This document shows positions 23,935-33,720 of a DNA stretch of 64,000 bases, in pieces. Where the stretch lies: the NCBI GenBank assembly GCA_036937835.1, contig CM072866.1, forward strand, positions 18,370,001-18,434,000, in the 5' to 3' direction. A program made the position numbers and the translations under genes. This DNA is from Pampus argenteus. Taxonomy: Eukaryota; Chordata; Actinopteri; Scombriformes; Stromateidae. Within the stretch, counting starts at the first letter, position 1, and each line of letters starts with the position of its first letter. Below the pieces are notes generated by a model, which was not told the DNA's origin, searched no databases, and worked only from the letters and a program-made list of their open reading frames with translations.

Positions 23935-26900
23935 CACACACACAATAATCCATCTACATGGATTTAAAAACGTGATGCAACAACTAAATCAATTAATCGA
24001 TTAATCGAGATGGTAGTGATGGTAAAAAAAGGTGTTTATCAGTATTACCCACACCTAACTCACTCTCTGCCTACACAGCTGCAACAACAACGAAATCATC
24101 AGGATACTAATCAAGCGTCAGATCTCAATCCAGTCATGTGTCTCAACAGGTAACGGTGTGACTAAGTACACTGATGCAATCATTGGGTTACATCTTTGTA
24201 AGCACTAATCTGAACCTGAGAAACACACGCAGCGGCACATCTTTTAGAATTTGTTTTTCCGTCAAGTGCTACTACCAAAGGTAATATGAAAACATCAGAT
24301 TTAGCTGTAATCCATTCAAGTAGATTAAAGACAGAACAGTGATGTCAATCAACAGACAGGAAAACGCTTGGGGGAAACAAAGACCTTAAATAAATAAAGA
24401 TTTTAAAGTCTTGTTGCTGGTGTCTGTGGATTCAAATAGAGAGGCACGTTTCATTATATGGATCGCTAAAAGTACATTGTGTTAGGATGATTTCACCTCC
24501 AGTTTGTGTGAGTCAGATGTTAGCGTGCCTGTGCAGCGCACCTCATTCCTTTATGTCTGAATATCTGCATTAACACACAGCTGTTTGAAACAATTCCCGT
24601 TCAGTGATATCACAGGCCTGCTTACCTGCTTACATCAACGTTGGCAACGAACAGTGGTGTGTACAGCCAATAATCCCTAGACTTAAATCAGAAAAGATTG
24701 CCTTAGAGATCAAGAATCGAGTTAAAATCTGTTATAAATTTAATCATTTACGGTTATTAGTTTTCACACACACACACACACACCTTTGATGATTATATAC
24801 GGTACATAAAGAATGTAATCATCCAAACACGTAAACACACAACGTCTGGCATTCGATCGGCACAAAACATTCCCGGTTAAATCATCAGTACGAAAGACGA
24901 ACAGCTCCTTTAAAAATATCTGCTTTTTTTTTGTTTGTAAAATGTCAAAAAGGTACAAGTATAGATAACATTTCAGGGTATAAGTTAACTACAGCTCCCA
25001 AGGTGCATTTCAGCTAGAAACTATTTGGTGATACTGTACATGACATCAGCTAACAGAGGTTAAAGCTAAAAGTCAGCAAATTTTAAATAAGCAGATAAGT
25101 AGGTAGCCAGTTAACCTGCATATAACAGTACAATACGCACATGTGCACATGTGCGTGCATGATATAGCCTACATGATACGAGGTAATAAATATGAATCCT
25201 GTCATATAGAGGCAAGAGTGTGGCTCAGGTCATAACCTTAAGAGGATTTATCTCATAATAATTGCGACAAAGTGAAGCTGCTCTGCAGACAGCCAGTGGC
25301 GCTTGCAGCAAAAGCTCCTGCGACAGCTAAAAATAATCAGCATCAAAGAGAAGAAAGAAAAAAAAAAAAAACATGCAAAAACACAAAATTAGTTCAAATG
25401 GTGCTGCCTGAGGATTTAAAATGGTAAAGAGATGCTTTTTCTTGCATAATCTACTATTTGTTGAATATACATAAAACATATTAAATGACAAAATGACATT
25501 TATCAAAAGCAATGAGCTTGCCCCTCAGACCAAACAAGTCACAGGGATCCTTATCTCTTGAATTAATAGTGTCAGTGAGCTTCACCAGCTGAAGGCCACC
25601 CATTCATCCTAACCATAGTAACTGTAGTCAAGGTGAGTTTCACTTTCGGTGACTCAAGAGGATTAGCCTGCCTTTATATAGGCTCAGCCTCTCTCTATAA
25701 ACAATACACAGACGCCATACTGCTGCAGTGCACACCCTGTTATCAGGCTGAAGGATGTTGCTGCTAATCAGATCACCCACATTAGCTAACTGTATTAACG
25801 TGTTGTGATACTCAACACACAGAATGTGCAGCTTGAAGACGAGCTAATGCCAGTGTTTGTCTGACAACTCGTACAGAGGGAAAAAACACTTCAAATCGTA
25901 GAAAATATGCCTTAAAGTGACTATTTTTGCACATATAGCTGATTGTCATTCAACTATTATGACTGGCAATAGTCTTCAGTCCCAAAAACACAGAGACAGC
26001 AACAGAGATGAACAGGCACATATTACATATTATGGTAAAAGTCGTTCTGGCATAAAAAAAAAAAAAATCAAGCGTTTTATCTGGGTGTTTCCATGTTGTG
26101 GCATTTTAAATGACTCTCTGATTGGTGCGCGATGCTTATCTCCGTTCAAGTTTACAGCCCAGAGGGCCGTTCAAGCAAGGCAGTCACACTCCAACTCACC
26201 TAACATGAACCAAGGTAAGTGACTAGGACAGCTACCTATCATGGATTCATTAAACCAGGGTGTTTGTTATAACTTGCACTAGATGGGATGCTGTCGTCCA
26301 TTATGTGCATCAAAAGTAATCAGATCGAATCATGCTGCTACAAGTACGACCTGCCGGCAGAAATATAATCAAGTCTGAGTCTGCTGCTTATAGTTGTACT
26401 AGGCCTTACTACTACTACTACGACTACTACTACTACTAGCCTTATTTGGTATACAGTATGTATGATTTGATTTGCATGTAGTCCTCATACACCATTTATG
26501 TGTTGCATTCAGACTGGAGCATCAGTGTCTTACATTTTCTGTATATAAACCTGTACTTTACAAATTTGTTCATCTGTGGTCTTTATACCCACAGTAAACG
26601 TCACTTTGTTCATGTGTAAAGTGGGAGGAAGGGGGCATATTCAAGTGTTGTCACCCTAGGGCAAAAACACTGTTAATCCGGAAGTAGTAGTTAGGTTTAA
26701 AAAAAAAAAAAAAAAAAAAATGACAATAGGTAAGATTTTATACCATAATTTAGTGTAGTTTAAAAATATTTTGAATTGTGTTTTGTAAATAATAAATAAA
26801 AATTTAACTAATTTCAGGGAATGTATTTTAATATTTGGGGTATCATTGTTTTAGGACTTTGTGTTCACACAGAGGTGAACCTTTTCCCACATAATACATA

Positions 26901-27067
26901 TAGTGTATAGTGTAAGAGTGTTTAAAAGTAAACATGTGTTGAGTCTAATAAACAATGTACACATTTGTCCTTTCAGGGAAAAAAGCCTACATTTGCTCTG
27001 ACAGCATTTTTCATGGTTTCAGGTACAACCATTAGAGCTACTTTAGGCCTCAAGAATCAATACAGTG

Positions 27068-27108
<41 letters not shown>

Positions 27109-29841
27109 CAGTAGAGAAAGCCATCTACTTCTCCTTATGAATAATGAATCAGACTCTGCTGACCCATCTGCCTCATGATTAAGACCTTCAGACAACAGAA
27201 ACAACAGGAGCACACTGTCTTAGGTTTTATAAATAACACGCCTGTATATAAAGATGCCGAAGTCCAGATGAAAAATACATTTTTTTAACCATTTTGGATC
27301 ACATCCCTTGGTCATATTGTGCACCTATTTAGAAATAAAATTAAAAAATATCCATTTTTTGTATACTATAATCCTACTGAATCTATGTATTGTGGACACA
27401 CTGAATTTTATAATAGCACAAAATAAATAAATCAAATATGGATAGTCTGGCCAATACCTAATCCACTTAATAAGGTCTGAATCCACACCGATATTGATCT
27501 GACATGGATTTGCATGGATAGAAACCTAAATGAAATGCTCTAGTAGTTTTTTTTATGTCTACAACCACACATACAACTAAGTTATGTGTGTTGTGTTTAA
27601 AAACATATTTTATACATTAAAAAAAAAAAAACTAGTAATACTAATAATAAAATGACAGAAAGTGTCCAATCTACCACACAGAGCATTAAGAACCAGCCAG
27701 CAGTGTCAGGTTTTCACCAATGTCCCAACAGTCCTGTGGCATTCTGTTGCTGGAGCATGAAAAACTTGTATAGGACCCTTCAAAATTGCACAAATCCAGT
27801 CTCTCTCCATTTTTTTTTTGTAATCCCCGCCTTGTGCGCCCCACATGGAAGCAGCGCCAGATAATCCGCAAACAGTCAGACAGCTGTCATGTCAGAAACG
27901 TGCAGGACAACCTGCCACCAGTGATCTCAGTGACAGTGATGTAAGAGACACAGACTGAAAACACAACACCGGTCTCTTAAGCTATTGTTTAAAAAGTCAT
28001 TATGCTCTGCCCTGCAGTGACAAGAAGCAGCAGGAGCTGGTTTGTTAAGGGAAGCTGGTGGTCTTTAGGCGGGTTTCTTTGTGACAATAACACAGAGAGG
28101 TTCCTGAGGTCACGTGCAGACTCTCTGGTTACATAAGAGCATTTTAGGATTTCCAAACCATTGTCAGTACAGTAATCATCCTTAACATGCAGTGTTTCCT
28201 AAAGCCTGTGCACTTAAATATGGCAGATTTGTTTGATTTAGTTTGGTAGGTGGAGTGCATCCAGACCACATGATAAGTCTTAGACAAACAAAAAAAAACA
28301 TTATATTAGATTTAATTACAAAACATAGTGACAAACGATGAATGTTATAGATTAGTATAGATTAATATAGATTTCTATTATAGACACCAGTTTTAATTCT
28401 TTTCCCAAATAAATCATGTTTTGTTTTTTGTTTTTTCTGTCGCTTGGCAGATGTCTCAGAATATTACTATAAGTTTCAGCCGTCGTTGCTATGGAGAAGA
28501 AGCTAGTTTGAGGTGTGAATCAGGGTTGAAGCAAATTCAAAATAAATGTTTGTGGCTGCAAACAAAACACGTAAATCGAGTTGTATATTACGTTATTTGG
28601 TTTTCTAAAAGGAATCTTTAGCTTCCTCCTGTTTTAGCGGTGCATATAGACACCCTGAGAGAAAATGTGTCTACTTACAAGTACACAGGCCTTGTACTTA
28701 CTTTTTTTTTTTAAATAATTGAAGCAGAATGCAGTTGCTTAGTTGTCAACTGGGAATGTATGATGAACAGGACTTGTGAAACTCTGGATACTTAAAATAG
28801 CTCTTCACAATGAAGACATCAGATTTTGCAGGGTGTTTAAAGATAAACATCATTACATATTTCAAGGTAAAAAAAAAAAAAAAGACATGTTTATGAATGC
28901 ATGAATAGAGAGATATGGTCTGTATCAGATGGTTCACTGATAGTTTGAGAACAGTGCATTTAGATGTAACAGAGCACACAAGTACTGTGATCCTGCTGAG
29001 CAGAGAGGCACCTTCATTAGGTTTAGTGAGGAGTAACCACAGGGGGAGTGACGGTGGTGGTGGTGGTGGAGTCAGAGGCTCCTGGGGCCTTTGTTCTGGA
29101 GGTATAGTCAAGTATGAGGCTTCATTTAGTGGCAACGTCAGGTTCTCCACCAGCACCAGGAGGTCTGGTTTGATAGTGAAGTAACTGAGGAATGAACTCA
29201 TTCACCTTTGGGTCATATCTAACTTATACAATCTGTTTTAGCTGTGAGGACAAAAGTGCACCTTTATAATTAAACATTAATCAGTCAATTAATTGATTAG
29301 TGGATCGAGGAAAAAAAAAATTGACTGGTGCATTGTTTAAACATGGCAAGCTATCTGAATATGATATCTCAGGTTCTGAGAACTCAAGAGATAAAGACCA
29401 ACATGCTGACAGCGACAATGCTAACATGTTAATGTTTAGCAGGAATAATGTGTACCTGCTTTCAGTTCATCATCGTGCTGTCAGTTACTAACTAGCACAA
29501 AGTACAGCCGAGGCTGATGGGAATCTCGTTAGTTTTGCAGGTATGTGATTGTTAAGTATTGACACTAGAGGAAAAGACAGAAAAGTCTAGAGTCATCCTC
29601 AGGGGACCATGAATATCTGTACATAATAAAAAAATAAAAAATCTAATAGTTGTTCAGATATTTCAGTCTGGACTAAAGTGGTGGACCAACAGGTATTATT
29701 ATCTTTGGACTTTGAACTGGTTAGTGGGCAAAAATCTAATTTAAAGATGTCATCTTAGGCTCTGCTGGGAGCTAATGTTCAGGGTCCACCTTTTATAGAC
29801 TAAACATTTGGTTAATTAATATGGTGTATGTAATCTTTTTT

Positions 29842-29909
<68 letters not shown>

Positions 29910-31091
29910 AACATACCACCCTTTAATGGGTTTCGTCACCTCTGTGTGGAATAACACCGAATGGTCCTTTAAAACAGCACAAACCTGACACATTCTGTAA
30001 ACTCTGCTGAGGACATGTGACCTTTCAGGGCATCACTCACACACGGGGCTTCAACCCATTACTTTTTAGCTGGTAGCGAATCACAACAAGCATATGACTC
30101 CTGCATGTCACTGCCCCAATATGAAGGGTTATCACAGCACTCCAGTTACTGTTTTGACGACTGTTTTTGCGATACAGTACAAGATTTAAAAAAAAAAAAG
30201 ACAAGAGCATATTTGTGAATTTTCACGGGACAGTATCTGCTTCTGAGCAACATACCAAACTGTTATCAACAGTCTGTGTGATAACATACCACAGATACAG
30301 GTGAGCTTTTTATGGGTTAACATGTAAGTGCACAGCGGATTTCACTACAGACAGAGTAGTATAAAATAAAAGAGTTCACACACCACAAACTCCTCATTAA
30401 AAAACGTCTGAGATTGTCAGGGTTTTTTTTCAGCCCAGTTCAAAGACACCTACAAGAGGTGAAGTTTATTCTTGGATAGGATGGTTTTCTGTTTCCCACA
30501 GTGAAGATGTCATTAGTCTAATGCTGATTTTGGCAAGCGTCTTCCATTAGGTAGATGACAGGTGCACATAGACCGATCTAGTGCCGTCATGTCACTTCTA
30601 CACTCCACAAAAGTCATGACTAATACCGTCACATTTATCCTTAAACTCACAACATTACTGCCTGAAAAGCTATTAGGAAGCCTGGACTTTATCCTGCTGT
30701 TGTTTTGCCAGAAAACAGAAATCTCAGGCAAAATATTTGCCAGTTAATGAAATTACAGTTGATTGAGATAAATCCCTGTTATGCTGGAGTATCTCTGGAA
30801 ACTCAAAGTTCAGCTGCAGTTAAAGGGATAGTTTGGATTGTATGAGGTACTTATCTGTTGTCAGTGATTACCTGCAGTAGATTGCGGTCCACACGTCCCC
30901 AGTGTGGAGAAGCAGAGCAGCATACTGCATGTCATAAACAGTCTAATGTATAATGTATAATAACCCCACTTCAAAAAAAAAATAAAAAAAAAATAATCAA
31001 AACTATCCCTTTAATGTTGAACTAGGGTTGGGCAATATGGTTGACATAAATATCACAATAATAATGACAATATTTTCTGCTATCGTTATAT

Positions 31092-31134
<43 letters not shown>

Positions 31135-33036
31135 CATATAGAAAACTGTCAAATTTGCTGCATTCATTATATTAAAACAATATATTTAGAATAATTCTTT
31201 TAGGGAACATTGTCTTACCACCTTATATTATTAATATTATTATTATTATTATCCAAACTTGTAGCTAAACTGTGGAAGTGTACACGTGCGCTGCCACTCT
31301 CTCCGGCTACACGAGGAGCCAGTTGGCACGAACTCTTCTCCCACTGCTCCACATGTGGTGAGCATTAGACTCGGGTCATTAAACGCAGAGCTCTCAAACT
31401 GCTTTTTCTTTTGTTTTAAGTTTGTTTACGTCCATCCATACAAAAAAAAAAAAAAGAGTGATGAAAAACAATAGATCCAAACCATCTGTTGATCCGGTAT
31501 CCGGGCAGAACACAGCCACCCACAGAGCTAAAACAATAGATTTCACTTACTACTAATAATGTTTGCAGACAATAAATTAACGTTAAGTGAGAGGATACAG
31601 TATTCTGGATTTATAATGTGACACGTGTACGGGGGCGCAACTGACGATTGGTTTTAATTATCAATTAATCTGTAATTTGTTTTTACCGTTGAGTTGATTA
31701 GATGTGAAATTGAGCCCTATAGGGATGTCTTCAAAATGCTTTTCATTTCATCGTTTAGCAACATTTAGCAAATAAAACAGCTGGTTTATTAAACTAAAGG
31801 GACGGAAAATTAATCTGGAACTATTTTGATGATCGATGAATCCTTTTAGTGATTATTATAAGCAAAGATGCCAAACATTAACTGTTTTTTTCCTACATGA
31901 TAGTAGACTGGTTATCTTTGTGTTTTGTACCGTTAGTCTGACTTTTTTTTTACAGCAAAAACTATTCATTGATTAATCAAAAACAGTTGCTGCATTTTGT
32001 TTTGTCCAACCAATAATCCAAACAAAAAGAGGAAAGATATTTCCAAAATTTGATCATGTTTGCTTGATAAATGACCGAAACAATTAATCGGTTATCAATA
32101 TTCTTGGGGATTGTTTTCAGTTTTCAGCTCATCAATTAATCAACAAGTAGATGTGAATTTTGGGGTATTTTTAGTCAGACTTTGTTTGTCAATCTACTGT
32201 ACATTTTTACAGATTCATATTCAACTAATTATTTTAATTATCACTGACATTATGTGTTTGGTCCATAAAATGTCAGAAGATGATCACTGTTTCACAAAAG
32301 CCCAAGATGACGTCTAAAAGTGTCTCGTTTTTGTCCCGAGCAACAGTCCACAACCCAAAGACATTCAGTTTATTATGTAAAAGACTAAATAAACCTGAAA
32401 AATATTCACATTTGAGAAAATATAATCAGCCGTTTCTATTGAAAAATAGAATCCAATCGATTCCTTAAAATAGTTGCAGGTTCATTTTCTGGAGATCAAC
32501 TAATCAATCAACTGAGTAATTGTTGCAGCTCCAAAAGAATCATTCAGATCATTTTAAATTATGTCAGCAGGGGGAAATTTACAATTTTGATCAACTTCAG
32601 GTGAAACAATCCAGAACTGCATCAGATCACACAACATACATCATACAACATACATGTGAGCTGAGTCTGTCTGCAAGTTAAAAAAAAACACTGAAGAAGC
32701 TCCGTGCATGAGGAAAGGACTTATTAAAAAAACATGCATGTTACAAACTGCAGGTTAGACCTCTCATGTTGCCATAAAACCTTCACATAGTCTGAGTTTG
32801 AGAAGCTGAAGTTGTGTTTTTAGTGTCCGGTCAGTGGAGGCTGTGGAGCCGCATGGCAGAGCTGCAGCTCGGAGCCACGCTGCAAGTGTAAAGCAGCCTG
32901 AAGCAAAACCTGTCACCACTAAAAACCCGTTAATGCTGCAGCCAGCGCAGGTAAAAACACGTCTGCAACATGACAAGAGGACAGTAAAACGCTGCAGGAG
33001 CGCGAAGTGAGGCGAACTCACCTTTGAGACGGTCAT
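6994..33036 (-). CDS. coro2a: coro2a, coronin-2A (complete, 12 coding exons, 527 aa)
   Basis: Coding exons in transcript order: 33022-33036, 15659-15859, 13116-13232, 12534-12683, 12032-12211, 10736-10852, 9321-9425, 9130-9226, 8485-8597, 8295-8385, 7614-7873, 6994-7131. Together they give 1584 nt and 527 aa (human CORO2A about 525). The first five codons read MTVSK. Exon 2 opens with the coronin signature WRPQYRSSKFRHVFGK. Residues about 6-365 form the WD-repeat beta-propeller (GHRGNVLDIKWNPF, HSRRVGLIEWHPT, SRWNDRQVALWDQ). A conserved extension follows (RGLDVSSCEVFRFYKL), then a divergent linker at 396-482 and a C-terminal coiled coil from about 485 (QQEEIRRLRELL). Coronins bind F-actin and Arp2/3; coronin-2A has also been described in NCoR complexes. 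PITRSV and the EEIRRLRELL heptads fit CORO2A better than CORO2B. Confidence 0.95.
7614..7873 (-). CDS. coro2a: coro2a linker exon (divergent region)
   Basis: A 260-nt exon encoding the linker between propeller and coiled coil, residues about 396-482. Only its ends look conserved (PVLMSLKPGS at the start, PPRTENE at the end). The middle is Ser/Asp/Gln-rich and probably disordered. Its reading frame is fixed by intact junctions on both sides. Confidence 0.85.
8246..8275. repeat. (AC)15 microsatellite next to coro2a exon 10
   Basis: Pure AC repeat on the plus strand, so GU repeat in the coro2a pre-mRNA. It begins about 20 nt after the 5' splice site of the 8295-8385 exon. Confidence 0.9.
9090..9121. 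repeat. (TG)n microsatellite next to coro2a exon 8
   Basis: TG repeat with TTTG interruptions on the plus strand, so CA repeat in the transcript. It begins about 9 nt after the 5' splice site of the 9130-9226 exon. Confidence 0.85.
9841..9852 (+). promoter_or_regulatory. CTCF-like core motif
   Basis: CCACTAGATGGC matches the degenerate CTCF core CCASYAGRKGGC at all 12 positions and continues with AG. It lies in the coro2a intron between exons 6 and 7. Motif match only; short cores occur by chance. Confidence 0.35.
13080..13113. repeat. (TG)n/(CGTG)n microsatellite abutting coro2a exon 3 donor
   Basis: TG repeat passing into CGTG units. It reaches to the GT of the 5' splice site of exon 13116-13232, so the transcript reads GUACGCACGCACGCACACAC directly after the exon. 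Confidence 0.9.
13233..15658. other. coro2a intron 2
   Basis: AT-rich intron sequence with short CA repeats near 13880 and 14070, a GGAGAGA-rich patch near 14240-14270 and the hairpin at 14846-14869. No further exon-like frame was seen. Confidence 0.6.
14846..14869. repeat. Perfect 10-bp inverted repeat with 4-nt loop
   Basis: ATTCAGAGGA, loop TTTC, TCCTCTGAAT. The arms are exactly complementary. In coro2a intron 2. No T-run or known element is attached to it. Confidence 0.6.
17885..17912. repeat. (AG)14 microsatellite
   Basis: Uninterrupted AG repeat in coro2a intron 1. Confidence 0.9.
18490..18516 (+). repeat. GGGGT tandem repeat, G-quadruplex candidate
   Basis: Four GGGGT units followed by A and a six-G run give five G-tracts of at least four Gs with one- or two-base loops on the plus strand, the template strand for coro2a. 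Confidence 0.75.
18845..18888. repeat. (TG)n microsatellite
   Basis: TG repeat with TTGG and GCG interruptions in coro2a intron 1. Confidence 0.85.
20833..20857. repeat. (AC)n microsatellite
   Basis: AC repeat of about 12 units in coro2a intron 1, about 155 bp from the (GT)n at 21013. Confidence 0.85.
21013..21038. repeat. (GT)13 microsatellite
   Basis: Pure GT repeat. With the AC repeat at 20833-20857 it forms an inverted pair of complementary dinucleotide tracts. Confidence 0.85.
22585..22715. repeat. Fish AAGTAC/GTAAAG-type interspersed repeat fragment
   Basis: Runs of AAAGTAAGTAAAG, AAGTACATAATTGT and TTGAGTAAATGTAC resemble a widespread teleost repeat known to me by sequence habit. 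Similar text occurs near 8040-8150, 33400-33580 and 43110-43160. Assigned from memory only. Confidence 0.35.
23903..23944. repeat. (TA)n(CA)n compound microsatellite
   Basis: About 14 TA units run into CATACACACACACA. Confidence 0.9.
25135..25156. repeat. 22-bp perfect palindrome
   Basis: Built from two GCACATGTGC units sharing a central GC and flanked by AC and GT. The whole 22 bp equals its own reverse complement. In coro2a intron 1. Confidence 0.75.
26406..26438. repeat. (ACT)n trinucleotide repeat
   Basis: ACT units with one ACG variant in coro2a intron 1. Confidence 0.85.
26699..26720. repeat. Poly(A) tract, about 22 nt
   Basis: Uninterrupted A run. No retrocopy reading frame or target duplication was recognised upstream of it. 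Confidence 0.8.
27069..27107. repeat. (AC)n microsatellite
   Basis: Pure AC repeat, about 19 units, in coro2a intron 1. Confidence 0.9.
29844..29907. repeat. (AC)32 microsatellite, longest in the window
   Basis: Uninterrupted AC repeat of about 64 bp in coro2a intron 1, long enough to expect strong length polymorphism. Confidence 0.92.
30820..31014. mobile_element. TTAA-flanked MITE, piggyBac-like
   Basis: A non-coding element of about 195 bp bounded by TTAA on both sides. Its terminal inverted repeats are AGGGATAGTTTGGATT at the left and AATCAAAACTATCCCT at the right, complementary at 15 of 16 positions. TTAA target duplications are the hallmark of the piggyBac superfamily. The internal text (TGTATGAGGTACTTATC, AACCCCACTTCAAAAA) is familiar from many fish genomes. 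It has no transposase and would depend on one supplied from elsewhere. Boundaries are seen directly; the superfamily is inferred. Confidence 0.75.
31095..31131. repeat. (TA)18 microsatellite
   Basis: Pure TA repeat in coro2a intron 1, beginning about 80 bp beyond the MITE. Confidence 0.9.
31640..32540. repeat. Composite old teleost interspersed repeat (TTAATCG/GTTGCAG type)
   Basis: Repeated ATTAATC-type strings, a GGTCCATAAAATGTCAGAAG block, CCCAAGATGACGTCTAAAAG and an end reading TTGTTGCAGCTC resemble an abundant fish repeat, as at 725-945. At least two diverged copies seem to be nested or tandem. No coding potential was seen. Confidence 0.5.
33022..33036 (-). CDS. coro2a: coro2a first coding exon (five codons, MTVSK)
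   Basis: The ATG at 33034-33036 opens MTVSK, followed at once by a GTGAG donor. Splicing to 15859 is phase 0 and continues with MTWRPQYR. Human CORO2B, as I recall it, starts MTVTK-MSWRPQYR, so a five-codon exon at this point is a shared coro2 feature. The second in-frame ATG, the first codon of exon 2, could serve as the start for transcripts from another promoter, giving a 522-aa form that begins like human CORO2A. Confidence 0.8.
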
Positions 33037-33420
33037 ACGGCGTGAGATGCGTCGGCAGGTGGTGGCAGCTTCCCCTGAAGAGGACTCGGTGAAGTGCTGG
33101 ACGTTACAACACCGGTGGTCACTTAAAAGTCATGATGCCCGACACGACCTTGAGACAATAAGAGAGGAAGAAGAAAAAAAAAAAAAAAAGCTCACAGACA
33201 GAGGATTTAACCTACTGTATGTTTACACCGCAGTCACCATGAAAAAAAACCGAGAGGAGGGCGGAGGATGAGGAGAGATGGGAACACAGGATGCGACGAG
33301 AGAGGAGGAGGAGGAGGAGCAGGGGCGAGGCAAGTCCCAAACGAGCCAGGTTGGGTTTAAGCAAACCTAAAAGGACACACACACACACACACACACAAAT
33401 ACTTAGCAGCAAATGTACTT
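33037..33420 (-). promoter_or_regulatory. coro2a: coro2a 5'UTR and promoter region
   Basis: Immediately upstream of the coro2a ATG on the minus strand and richer in G+C and CpG than its surroundings, with a GAGGAGG run at about 33302-33322. The transcription start is not visible; no TATA box was convincing. A (CA)n repeat at about 33374-33398 marks the distal edge. Confidence 0.45.
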
Positions 33421-33720
33421 ATTGCAAGTATTGTAGTAAAAGGCGTGGTTTTATCCCTCTGACTGATATATATTATTTTATATATGACATCATTAGATTA
33501 TTAGCAGCATGTTACTGTTGTAGCTGCTGCAGGTGGAGCTAGTTTCAACTACTTTATATACAGTTAAATTAGTTTAGTCCAGTGGTTCCCAACATAGGGT
33601 TCGGGCTCCTTCAGAGGGTCACCAGATAAATCTGAGGGGCCGTGAGATGATCAATAGAGAAGAAGAAGAAAAAACAAAGTTCTGATATGCAAAGCTAAAA
33701 ACCCAAAGATGTGTACAGTA
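33421..33720. repeat. Nested fish repeats with hAT-like terminus
   Basis: A stretch resembling the AAGTAC-type fish repeat (GTAGCTGCTGCAGGTGGAGC, then CAACTACTTTATATACAG) is interrupted at 33580 by CAGTGGTTCCCAAC, a typical hAT (Charlie-like) terminal repeat. After that comes CAGATAAATCTGAGGGGCCG. The opposite terminus was not found, so the hAT part is probably truncated. Confidence 0.45.

Larger units (their letters stand above)
15860..33021. other. coro2a intron 1 (17 kb)
   Basis: The long first intron of coro2a. It holds most of the window's microsatellites, a TTAA-flanked MITE, a composite old repeat and a G-run tract, each listed separately. I see no other protein-coding gene in it. One GC-richer stretch at 21065-21150 ends in a good donor on the minus strand and might be an alternative first exon. 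Confidence 0.7.

Noticed and set aside
28746..29201. 151-codon minus-strand open frame in coro2a intron 1
   Set aside because: Contains Pro and Phe homopolymers from CCA and A runs; nothing recognisable.
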